A stretch of DNA of 64,000 nucleotides from an uncultured Bacteroides sp. GTDB taxonomy: Bacteria; Bacteroidota; Bacteroidia; Bacteroidales; Bacteroidaceae. The translations under genes were made by a program, and so were the position numbers. The DNA is taken from positions 62,001-126,000 of the forward strand of contig NZ_CALDPF010000039.1 of NCBI RefSeq assembly GCF_937912035.1, in the 5' to 3' direction. The notes beneath the pieces were generated by a model, which saw nothing but the letters and a program-made list of their open reading frames with translations, did not search any database and was not told the origin of the DNA. This document shows positions 52,434-60,665 of the stretch, piece by piece (the stretch's first letter is position 1; the number at the start of each line of letters is the position of its first letter).

Positions 52434-52934
52434 TTATTCATTATTAATTATTAGCTTCGCTGACCGTTGGTTAGCTTCGCTGACCGATGGCTCATTAAGA
52501 GTCATCACCAGCTTTTCTCTTTCGAACACGGCGTTTTCGAAATGGTTGCTGAAACGGATCGCGTCGTGCGGACACGCGTTCACGCACAATTGGCAGAACA
52601 TGCACGCCCCCAGATCGTATTCATATTTCAGCAGGACCTTCTTTTTCTTTCCGTCTTCAGTTTCGCGGGTCTCGCTTGTTATGTTTATAGTGCCGTTAGG
52701 GCATGCCATCTGACACAATCCGCACGCCACACATCTGTTATTCCCGTTTTCGTCCTTGGGCATCACCAGCATGGCGCGGTGACGTTCCGGGATGTACAGA
52801 GTGGTATGTCTGTTCTCGGGATAGCGTTCTGTCACATTTTTCTGTATGAACACCTTCATCGACGTACGCATACCCACGAGCAGGCTTTTCACACCGGATA
52901 CATATCCGCTTATATAATCTTTAAAAGTACTCAT
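52434..52934 (-). CDS. nuoI: NADH-quinone oxidoreductase subunit I (two 4Fe-4S clusters)
   Basis: A 166-residue TYKY-type subunit carrying electrons towards the quinone site. Two ferredoxin motifs are complete: Cys68/71/74/78 in CVACGLCQMACP and Cys111/114/117/121 in CMFCQLCVNACP. The last ~16 residues (VSEANQRSAKLIINNE) are encoded by a 20-bp tandem duplication and by the AT-rich spacer repeat, so the C-terminus appears to have been re-written recently. It lies 19 bp after nuoH. Confidence 0.94.
   Translation of the reverse strand: MSTFKDYISGYVSGVKSLLVGMRTSMKVFIQKNVTERYPENRHTTLYIPERHRAMLVMPKDENGNNRCVACGLCQMACPNGTINITSETRETEDGKKKKVLLKYEYDLGACMFCQLCVNACPHDAIRFSNHFENAVFEREKLVMTLNEPSVSEANQRSAKLIINNE
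52451..52490. repeat. 20-bp tandem duplication in the 3' end of nuoI
   Basis: TTAGCTTCGCTGACCGTTGG (52451-52470) is followed directly by TTAGCTTCGCTGACCGATGG (52471-52490), 19 of 20 identical. Because 20 is not a multiple of three, the two copies are read in different frames. Confidence 0.9.
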
Positions 52935-52953
52935 TTTTTCAGTTTTTAGATTA

Positions 52954-54051
52954 TTAAAATACCAGTCCGAACACCTTCATCACAGTCATCACCAGCAGCA
53001 CCAGCAGCGACAGAGGCATCAGATACTTCCACTCCAGGATAAGCACCTGGTCAATTCTCAAGCGTGGGAAAGTCCATCTGATCCACATCAGGAGGAACAC
53101 CACGAAGAAAGTCTTTCCCACGAACCATATCACTCCGGGTATGTAGTCCATCACGGTGTTGAATCCGTCCAGCCCGGCGATGTGCAGCGGCATCCAGCCT
53201 CCGAAGAAAAGTGTCACCGCGATGCCCGCCGTAATGAAGAGGTTAAGATATTCGGCCAGATAGAAGAATCCGAAGTGCATACCCGAGTATTCGGTGTGGT
53301 AGCCCGCCGTCAGTTCCTGTTCCGCCTCGGCCAGGTCGAACGGCGCGCGGTTTGCTTCGGCATTGCCGGCTATCAGATAGATGATGAAAGCCATCACGGC
53401 CGGAATGTGTCCTTTGAAAATGTTCCATCCGTTCTCCTGATAGGCCACGATCTCCTGGATGTCCATTGTTCCGCACAGGATGACCATGGTCAGTACGCTC
53501 AGACCTATGGAAAGCTCGTAGCTGATAATCATCGCTCCGCTTCGCACGGCCCCTATCAGTGTATACTTGCTGTTGCTGCTCCAGCCTGCCAGCAGAATTC
53601 CCAGCACGCCTATAGACGATGCGGCAAGCACAAAGAAAATACCAATGTTCATGTGCAGGATTTCTCCCCCCTTGTTCCATGGCAGGCACGAGAATGTCAG
53701 AATAGACGCCATGATCACCAGGAACGGGGCAAGCCCGTACAGAAACTTGTCCGAGTTTTTCAGCGAGATAATCTCTTTGGTCAGAATCTTTATAACGTCG
53801 GCCGGCACCTGCAGGAGTCCTCCACGACCACCCACACGGTCCGGTCCGATGCGGCACTGGAAAGCCGCACATACCTTACGCTCCATGTAAATAAGGATAA
53901 TAGCCAGTACGGCATACATCACCATGATGAACACCCCCACGGCGATACCCTCTATAGTGAATGCCAGCCATTCAGGCATCATGCTGCACATGGCAGAGTG
54001 AATCCACATCAGGAGCGGCTCAAGATTATAATAGTCAAACATGTTGTTCAA
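52954..54051 (-). CDS. nuoH: NADH-quinone oxidoreductase subunit H
   Basis: A 365-residue, eight-helix subunit that forms the quinone chamber with NuoB and NuoD. Conserved loops are visible: ERKVCAAFQCRIGPDRVGGRGGLLQ, then NRAPFDLAEAEQELTAGYHTEYSGMHFGFFYLAEY (the Glu-rich proton entry loop), and RWTFPRLRIDQ. It lies 37 bp after nuoCD and 19 bp before nuoI. Confidence 0.96.
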   Translation of the reverse strand: MNNMFDYYNLEPLLMWIHSAMCSMMPEWLAFTIEGIAVGVFIMVMYAVLAIILIYMERKVCAAFQCRIGPDRVGGRGGLLQVPADVIKILTKEIISLKNSDKFLYGLAPFLVIMASILTFSCLPWNKGGEILHMNIGIFFVLAASSIGVLGILLAGWSSNSKYTLIGAVRSGAMIISYELSIGLSVLTMVILCGTMDIQEIVAYQENGWNIFKGHIPAVMAFIIYLIAGNAEANRAPFDLAEAEQELTAGYHTEYSGMHFGFFYLAEYLNLFITAGIAVTLFFGGWMPLHIAGLDGFNTVMDYIPGVIWFVGKTFFVVFLLMWIRWTFPRLRIDQVLILEWKYLMPLSLLVLLVMTVMKVFGLVF

Positions 54052-54088
54052 TTAATAATTAATAATTAAAAATGAGTTGTTCAATTAT

Positions 54089-55687
54089 CTACCTGTCGAT
54101 ATCCGGAATCACAAAGTCCAGCGTACCGCCTATCGCTATCAGGTCGGCAATCTTCTGTCCGCGGCACACGGTGTCCATGGCGTCCACCAGAGGCAATCCC
54201 GTAGAGCGGTAATGCAGGCGGTACGGATACTTGTCGCCATGACTCTCCAGCATCACCCCGAACTCGCCACGGCTGCTTTCCACCGAAGTGGAGAAATTCC
54301 CTTCAGGCAGCTTTATCACCGCCTTTGTCTTCGTGCGGAAATCCCCTTCCGGGATATTGTCGATGAGCTGTTCTATGATGTGGCACGATTCCATAATCTC
54401 GTCCATACGCACCATGTAGCGCGCAAACGAGTCGCCCTCCGTGCGTGTTATCTCGCGGAAATCCACCTTGCCGTACATGGCATACGGATGATGCTTGCGC
54501 ACGTCGTTACTCCAGCCCGAGGCACGTCCTGTTCCGCCCGTGGCGCCAAGCGATATCGCATCCTCGCGCGAGAGTACTCCCACTCCCACAAGACGTTGCC
54601 TTGCTATCACGTTCCCCGTGAAGATGTCGTGATAATCCTTTATCACGCCGCGCAGATGCCCGATAAACTCCTTCACCTTCCGGCAGAAGTCGGGATGCAG
54701 ATCGGCCTGCACACCGCCTATCACGTTGTAGTTCTGAATCAGGCGTCCGCCCGTAGTCTCCTCCATGATGTCGAGAATCATCTCCCTCTCCCTGAATCCG
54801 TAGAAGAAAGGAGTCAGCCCCCCCATATCCATAACCAGACACGAGTAGAACAGCAGATGCGAGTCGATGCGCTGCAGCTCGTCCATTATGGTGCGGATGT
54901 ACTGCGCACGCTCCGGAATCTCTATTCCCGCCGCCTGCTCTATGCACATGCACAGCGCATGACGGTTCTGATGAGCGCTCAGATAGTCAAGCCTGTCCGT
55001 CAGAGCCAGAGTCTGCGGATAGGTAAGGCTCTCGTTCATCTTCTCAATGCCGCGGTGGATATATCCCAGCACAGGATCCACACGGCGTATGTTCTCGCCG
55101 TCGACAGACGTGCGCAATCGCAGCACGCCATGAGTGGAAGGATGCTGCGGACCGATGTTCACCACGAAATCGTCGCTGCCGAACACCACATTCTCCCTTC
55201 CTTCCACAGTTCCGTCCGGACGCAGGGTGTATTCCTCCGTCACGTCGGCGTTCACCTCGTTCTCCATGTTCAGCCCGTTTGAATCCATATCATAGTCCTT
55301 GCGCAGGGGATATCCCTTCCAGTCCTCGCGCAGGAAGAGGCGCCGCATGTCCGGATTGCCCGTGAAGCGTATGCCGAAGAAATCGAACACCTCGCGCTCC
55401 TTTATGCGTGCCGTCTGCCACAGGCTGCACACCGACGGCAGAAACGCAAGTCTCTCTCCGCCGCAGTCAAAGGCCTTCTCCCTCTCTGCAGCCACAACCT
55501 TCAGCACACAGCGCCGGCCCGTGGAAGTGCTTTCCAGATAATACAGCGCGCCCAGTCCTTCTTCTCCCCAGTCCATGCCTACGATGTCGCGCAGATAGTC
55601 CATAGGCTCCGTGGTGTCATGTCTCAGTCCGGAAGCCACGCTGTAGAAGTCTTCCGCCCCGACCGGTGTAACGATGTCTGTACTCAT
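54089..55687 (-). CDS. nuoCD: Fused NADH-quinone oxidoreductase subunit C/D
   Basis: A 532-residue fusion. The N-terminal part (to about residue 150) is NuoC, with REVFDFFGIRFTGNPDMRRLFLREDW. The rest is the 49-kDa NuoD part, with GPQHPSTHGVLRLRTSVDGE, the quinone-site loops, and an ending ALVDAMDTVCRGQKIADLIAIGGTLDFVIPDIDR-like segment. At 532 residues it is shorter than the ~600-residue E. coli fusion, mainly in the NuoC part. Its ATG overlaps the nuoB stop as ATGA, indicating coupled translation. Confidence 0.95.
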   Translation of the reverse strand: MSTDIVTPVGAEDFYSVASGLRHDTTEPMDYLRDIVGMDWGEEGLGALYYLESTSTGRRCVLKVVAAEREKAFDCGGERLAFLPSVCSLWQTARIKEREVFDFFGIRFTGNPDMRRLFLREDWKGYPLRKDYDMDSNGLNMENEVNADVTEEYTLRPDGTVEGRENVVFGSDDFVVNIGPQHPSTHGVLRLRTSVDGENIRRVDPVLGYIHRGIEKMNESLTYPQTLALTDRLDYLSAHQNRHALCMCIEQAAGIEIPERAQYIRTIMDELQRIDSHLLFYSCLVMDMGGLTPFFYGFREREMILDIMEETTGGRLIQNYNVIGGVQADLHPDFCRKVKEFIGHLRGVIKDYHDIFTGNVIARQRLVGVGVLSREDAISLGATGGTGRASGWSNDVRKHHPYAMYGKVDFREITRTEGDSFARYMVRMDEIMESCHIIEQLIDNIPEGDFRTKTKAVIKLPEGNFSTSVESSRGEFGVMLESHGDKYPYRLHYRSTGLPLVDAMDTVCRGQKIADLIAIGGTLDFVIPDIDR

Positions 55688-56307
55688 AGTTTTTCCTCCC
55701 TGTCTGTTTTTGCCGCCTTTTCAGATTGCGGCGTGTCCTGCTTGCGGTTCGCTCCGCCCAGGAAGCGTTCCACCTTGATTTTTCTCTGAAGCTGCATCAT
55801 TCCGTAATAGAAAGCCTCCGGACGCGGAGGACATCCCGGAATGAACACGTCCACCGGTATTATCCGGTCTATACCGTTCACCACATGATACGACCGCCTG
55901 AAGGGCCCTCCGCTTATGGTGCATCCGCCCACGGCCACCACGTATTTTGGTTCGGCCATTTGGTCATACAGACGTTTCAGCACCGGCGCCATGCGGTAGG
56001 TTATAGTTCCCAGCACCATTATCATGTCCGCCTGTCGCGGCGAGTTGCGTGTCACCTCGAATCCGAACCTCGCCATGTCATAGCGTGCGGCTCCCAGGGC
56101 CATGAACTCTATGGCGCAACAGCTGGTTCCGAATGTGAGCGACCACAGCGAATTGCTCCTTCCCCAGTTTATCAGCTCGTCGGCCTTGCCCACTATCACT
56201 CCCGCTCCGTCGCGGTTCAGCTGGTCCACCATGCGTTCCAGATAGTCATTATTCCGGAACTCGTCATACTGCATTGATCGTATTTCCGCGCGTTTTTTCA
56301 CTTCCAT
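55684..56307 (-). CDS. nuoB: NADH-quinone oxidoreductase subunit B (N2 cluster)
   Basis: A 207-residue PSST-type subunit holding the terminal 4Fe-4S cluster N2. The four ligands are the tandem Cys63-Cys64 (FGTSCCAIEF), Cys129 (VGGCTISGG) and Cys159 (IPGCPPRPEA). The ATG at 56307 (MEVKKRAEIR) was chosen; the frame remains open to 56418, but that part lies inside nuoA and has no NuoB similarity. It overlaps the nuoA 3' end by 10 bp and the nuoCD start by 4 bp. Confidence 0.95.
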   Translation of the reverse strand: MEVKKRAEIRSMQYDEFRNNDYLERMVDQLNRDGAGVIVGKADELINWGRSNSLWSLTFGTSCCAIEFMALGAARYDMARFGFEVTRNSPRQADMIMVLGTITYRMAPVLKRLYDQMAEPKYVVAVGGCTISGGPFRRSYHVVNGIDRIIPVDVFIPGCPPRPEAFYYGMMQLQRKIKVERFLGGANRKQDTPQSEKAAKTDREEKL

Positions 56308-56648
56308 TCCAGCGCTCCTTTCCGCCAGGCGTATGCCAGGCCCAAAATAAGAACCGCCACGAAGAATGCGGCTCCACATAGTGCGTATACTCCCGTGCGG
56401 GCCACTACCACTGCCCATGGAAACAGAAACACCGTCTCAATGTCGAACATCAGGAAGAGAATGGCAAAGAGGTAGTAGCCGGCTTTGAATTTAACCCACG
56501 ATTCACCCCTCGTAGGGATACCACACTCGTATGGCTCACCTTTCTGGGGATTGAATGAACGGGGGGCGATTAGTTTGGCAATAGTCATGGCTGCAACAAC
56601 CAAGGCAATTGCCGTGAGAATCACTACAATTAAAAAAATAAAATACAT
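56298..56648 (-). CDS. nuoA: NADH-quinone oxidoreductase subunit A
   Basis: A 116-residue, three-helix subunit (Nad3 homologue). Family segments are KGEPYECGIPTRGESWVKFKAGYYLFAILFLMFDIETVFLFPWA, including the switch-loop cysteine and the membrane Asp/Glu pair. It is the first gene of the ten-gene nuo operon. No convincing TAnnTTTG promoter was seen in the short upstream gap before the hairpin at 56715. Confidence 0.95.
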   Translation of the reverse strand: MYFIFLIVVILTAIALVVAAMTIAKLIAPRSFNPQKGEPYECGIPTRGESWVKFKAGYYLFAILFLMFDIETVFLFPWAVVVARTGVYALCGAAFFVAVLILGLAYAWRKGALEWK

Positions 56649-56714
56649 GATTTATTTGTTTTAGTTATTTATTTGCGATAACATAACATGTTATTTAGAC
56701 TGTGTGCGTACACG

Positions 56715-56747
56715 GTTTGTCTCCATATCTAAAATATGGAGACAAAC
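56715..56747. terminator. Hairpin between the small exported-protein gene and nuoA
   Basis: A perfect 14-bp stem (GTTTGTCTCCATAT at 56715-56728 with its complement at 56734-56747) and a 5-base loop. It lies 17 bp past the stop codon of the upstream minus-strand gene. No long T-run follows, so termination is likely but not certain. Confidence 0.6.
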
Positions 56748-56763
56748 AATCATTGGGTAAAAT

Positions 56764-57186
56764 CTAAATTATGATTTTTCCTAATGTATATATGTAATAA
56801 TCTTTTGGAGAATGAATCTGATTATGACAATCCGTACAATGTTTTGTGTCTATACTATAATATTTATACGTGATATTATTTCTTTGTAACCCACCGGTTA
56901 TTGTCAGTATAGATTTATTGTCATTATTATCCTTTACACCAGTAGGAATGAAGCATACTGGTATTAATAAATCTGCATATCTTGATTTGAGAATATGGTT
57001 TATAGTACGTATAAGGTAAATGTCAGATGATGATTCTTCAAATGACATACAATTTTCATTGCTAGCTGATAGTATATTTTCATGGCATATTCCTTCTTCG
57101 CAAACGGAAGAAATGTCTTCCTTCATCCCTTGCAATAATAAGCAAGATATTATGCCTATAAATATAACCTTCAACCAATAATTCAT
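56764..57186 (-). CDS. Unknown small exported protein with CxxCH motif
   Basis: A 140-residue protein not recognised as a known family. The N-terminus has a short hydrophobic segment (residues ~7-19) that could be a signal peptide, a membrane anchor or a weak lipobox (IISC, Cys15). The mature part has CEEGICH (29-35, a CX4CH pattern) and CTDCH (117-121, CxxCH). These look like c-type heme-binding motifs but may be coincidental or metal/disulfide sites. It is AT-rich, lies 86 bp after trkA on the same strand and is followed by a hairpin before nuoA. It sits where trkH is often found in relatives. Confidence 0.55.
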   Translation of the reverse strand: MNYWLKVIFIGIISCLLLQGMKEDISSVCEEGICHENILSASNENCMSFEESSSDIYLIRTINHILKSRYADLLIPVCFIPTGVKDNNDNKSILTITGGLQRNNITYKYYSIDTKHCTDCHNQIHSPKDYYIYTLGKIII

Positions 57187-57272
57187 ATAAAAACTATTAC
57201 CTTATTCAATCACGTTTGCAAAGTTAGAATATATTTTGAGTAAAGATGATTATTTTTATGTTAAAAAACATA

Positions 57273-58613
57273 TTATCCAAAATATTTCTCTAATTTTTTT
57301 ATCATAGCTCCCAAACAGAATACTACAACATGGTCGTCTTTCTGTATTGTTGTGTTACCGGTTACAAGTATTCCTTCACCATTTCTTATAAGTCCTCCAA
57401 TTGTAGCGCCTTTTGGTAGACCTATATCTTTTACAGGTGCTTTAGTGATTCTGGAATCTTCTTTTACAATGAATTCTGCCACATCTGCATTAGCAAAAGT
57501 AAGGCATTTAACGTTTGATACGTCTGCTTTTAACATCATCTGATATATATGGCTTGCTGCTATGTATTTTTTGTTAATTACTGTACCTATATCAAGACTT
57601 TCAGCCATACTTATATAGTCTACATTCTCTACTTCAGCCACAGTTTTGCTTACTCCCATACGTTTGGCTGCCAAACATGCCAATATATTAGTTTCAGAAT
57701 TGCCTGTCAATGCAACAAAAGCTTCGGTATTTTTAATTCCTTCTTCAATGAGAAGTTCCATGTCACGTCCATCTCCGTTTATGACCATTACATCATCGTC
57801 CACTACTTCCGTAAGTCTGTTACATCTGCTTTCATCAATCTCAATTATCTTGATTTTCATATATTCTGGCAGGTATTGTGCAGTACGTACTGCTATTCTT
57901 CCTCCTCCCATTATCATGACACTTCTTACGTCAGCTTCGTTTTCTCGTCCTGATATTTTTCTGATATATGGTATATATTTTTTTGTAGTAGTGAAATAAA
58001 CAATATCGTTCAGTTTTACAAAATCATCACCTCTAGGTATAATTGTTTCATTTCCTCTTTTTATAGCTACAATATGGAAAGGTATACCTTGTCCTCCTAG
58101 TTCATGAAACGGAACATTCAGTATTTCAGCTTGTTCTCTCATTTTTACACCTATCATGATAAGTGAGCCACCAGCGAATTCCCACCACTGTTTTATCCAG
58201 CTCATTCTTACGGCGTCTACAATTTCTTTGGCAGCCAACATCTCAGGGTAGATTAGTGAATGAACTCCGAGACCGCTGAAAAATTCCTTATGTTTAGGCA
58301 ATAGGTATTCATAATTGTCAATCCTGGCAACAGTTTTCTGTGCACCAAGATTGTTGGCAAGCATGCAGGCTGTCATATTTCTGCTTTCATCTGGAGTTAC
58401 AGCTATAAACAAATCTGCACCTGCAACTCCCGCCTCTTTTAGCCCGTTTATAGAAGTAGGTGAATAATTTACAGTCATCATGTCCAAATTACTGCTCATT
58501 TTCCCCAATCTTTCCTGATTTTCGTCTATCAGAATTATGTCTTGATCTTCTCCTGCTAGGAGTTTTGCCAGATGTGTACCAACGGCTCCCGCACCTGCTA
58601 TTATTATTTTCAT
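57273..58613 (-). CDS. trkA: Trk potassium uptake regulatory subunit TrkA
   Basis: Peripheral NAD-binding subunit that gates a TrkH-type potassium channel. The 446-residue protein has the double arrangement RCK_N-RCK_C twice: GAGAVGTHLAKLLAGEDQDIILID at the start and MGGGRIAVRTAQYL near the middle (~residue 234). Nucleotide-binding acidic ends (IDENQER; EIDESRC) are present. It follows dxs by 38 bp. No trkH gene is next to it in this window, although the pump requires one. Confidence 0.95.
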   Translation of the reverse strand: MKIIIAGAGAVGTHLAKLLAGEDQDIILIDENQERLGKMSSNLDMMTVNYSPTSINGLKEAGVAGADLFIAVTPDESRNMTACMLANNLGAQKTVARIDNYEYLLPKHKEFFSGLGVHSLIYPEMLAAKEIVDAVRMSWIKQWWEFAGGSLIMIGVKMREQAEILNVPFHELGGQGIPFHIVAIKRGNETIIPRGDDFVKLNDIVYFTTTKKYIPYIRKISGRENEADVRSVMIMGGGRIAVRTAQYLPEYMKIKIIEIDESRCNRLTEVVDDDVMVINGDGRDMELLIEEGIKNTEAFVALTGNSETNILACLAAKRMGVSKTVAEVENVDYISMAESLDIGTVINKKYIAASHIYQMMLKADVSNVKCLTFANADVAEFIVKEDSRITKAPVKDIGLPKGATIGGLIRNGEGILVTGNTTIQKDDHVVVFCLGAMIKKLEKYFG

Positions 58614-58651
58614 TATATATTATCTTTATTCAAGTTTTATTATATTGTTAG

Positions 58652-60571
58652 TTATCGTTTATCATCAGCCAATTGAACAATCGAACTATAAATACCTTCT
58701 TCATCAAGTCCGCATATTTTATATAATTCATCTACGGAACCATGCTGTACGAAACAATCGTTTATACCTATTCTTTTAATTGTGATTCCTTTATTAAAAC
58801 AACTGTCAGACATAAATTCCATTATCGCACATCCCGCTCCACCAGCAAGGATACCGTCTTCAACCGTTATAATTTTACTGAATTTTTTTCCTATTGAGGT
58901 AAGCATTTCTTCATCCAGAGGTTTAACGAACCTCAAATCATAATGTGCAATACTTAATGATCTGTCTTTTTCTACTCTTTCTATTGCTTTTTGTGCTTTA
59001 TATCCAATTGGTCCAACAGAGATCACTGCTATATCCTTTCCTTCTTTAAGAAGTCTTCCTTTTCCTATAGGAATATTTTCAAATTGGCACTTCCAGTCTA
59101 TAATTTGTCCTCTTCCACGTGGATATCTTATAACAAACGGCCCCATATCTGGCAATTGTGCTGTATACATGAGTTTTCTCAATTCATGTTCATCCATGGG
59201 AACTGCCACTGTAAGGTTAGGTATAATCCTCATGTATGCAATATCAAATATTCCATGGTGTGTTGCTCCATCTTCGCCTACAAGTCCTGCTCTGTCAAGA
59301 CACATTATTACGTTTAGTTTCTGTATGGCGACGTCATGTATTACATTATCGTATGCTCTTTGCATAAATGTGGAATATATATTACAAAATGGAGTTAGTC
59401 CATCTTTTGCCATTCCGGCTGAGAAAGTAACAGCATGACCTTCTGCTATTCCTACATCGAAAACTCTTTGTGGCATTTCCTTCATCATTATGTTCATTGA
59501 ACATCCTGAAGGCATTGCGGGTGTTACTCCTACAATTTTCGGATTATCTTGTGCCAACTCTAGAAGAGTATTACCAAACACTTCCTGATATAAAGGAGGA
59601 ATACCATCTGATGATGTCTTAATTCTTTCTCCTGTAGTTTTGTCGAATTTACCAGGAGCATGCCATTCTGTGGCACATTCTTCCGCAGGTTTATATCCTT
59701 TGCCTTTTATGGTATGTATATGTAATAGTTTCGGTCCACTCATGTCCTTAATCTCATTTAGGACTTTTATTAATGAAAAAGTGTCATGTCCGTCTATAGG
59801 ACCGAAATATCTGATGTTCAAGCCTTCGAATATGTTTTGCTGTTGCATGAGTAACGATTTCAGGCTGTTGTTGAACCGTATGATTGCTTTTTTTCTTTCA
59901 TCAGTTAGTAGTCCCCACTTTGCCATTTGTCTGGACATGACATTGCGGAAACGATTATAGCCTTCGGACGTATGCAGATTGAGCAGGTATTGTTTCATTC
60001 CTCCAACACTTCTGTCAATAGCCATATTGTTATCGTTCAGTATAATGAGGAGGTTGTTTGGGGTAGCTGAAGCATTGTTTAATCCTTCGAACGCCAATCC
60101 TCCACTCATTGAACCGTCGCCAATAACGGCAACAATGTGTCTGTCTGATTCCTTTTTCAGATTTGAACACACAGCCATTCCCAATGCTGCAGATATGGAG
60201 TTTGAAGCGTGTCCGCACGTGAATGTATCGTATTCACTTTCTGCTGGCGATGGAAAAGGTGCAAGTCCGTTAAGTTTTCTGTTTGTACAGAATCTATCAC
60301 GTCTTCCTGTCAGTATCTTATGAGCGTATGCCTGATGACCGACATCCCATACAATACGGTCGTATGGTGTGCTGAATGTGTAATGTAATGCGACGGTCAG
60401 TTCTATTACTCCCAAGCTTGAACCGAAATGTCCCGGATTGCGTGAAAGTTCGTCTATAATCATTTCACGAAGCTCATGGCAAACTTCAGGTAATTTTTCT
60501 ATAGGAAGTTTACGAAGGTCTTCAGGACTATCAATTTTGTCAAGGAATTTATATGATGCGTTTAGTTCCAT
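58652..60571 (-). CDS. dxs: 1-deoxy-D-xylulose-5-phosphate synthase
   Basis: Thiamine-diphosphate enzyme starting the MEP isoprenoid pathway by joining pyruvate and glyceraldehyde-3-phosphate. The 639-residue length is standard. The TPP-binding region is GDGSMSGGLAFEGLNNA with the ILNDNNMAI end, and SSLGVIELTVALHYTF and VWDVGHQAYAHKILTGRRD are conserved. The transketolase pyrimidine domain (IAEGHAVTFSAGMAKDG) and C-terminal domain are complete. A TATATTTG box lies 40 bp upstream on the minus strand. It leads a unit with trkA. Confidence 0.97.
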   Translation of the reverse strand: MELNASYKFLDKIDSPEDLRKLPIEKLPEVCHELREMIIDELSRNPGHFGSSLGVIELTVALHYTFSTPYDRIVWDVGHQAYAHKILTGRRDRFCTNRKLNGLAPFPSPAESEYDTFTCGHASNSISAALGMAVCSNLKKESDRHIVAVIGDGSMSGGLAFEGLNNASATPNNLLIILNDNNMAIDRSVGGMKQYLLNLHTSEGYNRFRNVMSRQMAKWGLLTDERKKAIIRFNNSLKSLLMQQQNIFEGLNIRYFGPIDGHDTFSLIKVLNEIKDMSGPKLLHIHTIKGKGYKPAEECATEWHAPGKFDKTTGERIKTSSDGIPPLYQEVFGNTLLELAQDNPKIVGVTPAMPSGCSMNIMMKEMPQRVFDVGIAEGHAVTFSAGMAKDGLTPFCNIYSTFMQRAYDNVIHDVAIQKLNVIMCLDRAGLVGEDGATHHGIFDIAYMRIIPNLTVAVPMDEHELRKLMYTAQLPDMGPFVIRYPRGRGQIIDWKCQFENIPIGKGRLLKEGKDIAVISVGPIGYKAQKAIERVEKDRSLSIAHYDLRFVKPLDEEMLTSIGKKFSKIITVEDGILAGGAGCAIMEFMSDSCFNKGITIKRIGINDCFVQHGSVDELYKICGLDEEGIYSSIVQLADDKR

Positions 60572-60610
60572 CTATACATTAAATTAAACATTTATTCCAC
60601 AAAAGTAGTA

Positions 60611-60618
60611 CAAATATA
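60611..60618 (-). promoter_or_regulatory. -7 box for dxs-trkA
   Basis: TATATTTG on the minus strand, 39 bp upstream of the dxs ATG. Confidence 0.5.
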
Positions 60619-60629
60619 TATATTGTGGT

Positions 60630-60637
60630 TACATTTG
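60630..60637 (+). promoter_or_regulatory. -7 box for the GSCFA gene
   Basis: TACATTTG matches TAnnTTTG, 28 bp before the ATG at 60666. It is divergent from the dxs box 11 bp away. Confidence 0.5.
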
Positions 60638-60665
60638 TAAGAAAAAATAATAGATATTGATTTAT

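Noticed and set aside
53182..54069. 295-codon plus-strand open frame opposite nuoH
   Set aside because: Antisense shadow of a conserved gene.
54077..55282. 401-codon plus-strand open frame opposite nuoCD
   Set aside because: Antisense to a well-supported gene in GC-rich DNA; rich in His and Arg, with no domain seen.
56308..56418. Longer nuoB start
   Set aside because: The extra 37 residues lie entirely inside nuoA and do not resemble NuoB; the ATG at 56307 overlaps the nuoA stop in the usual way.
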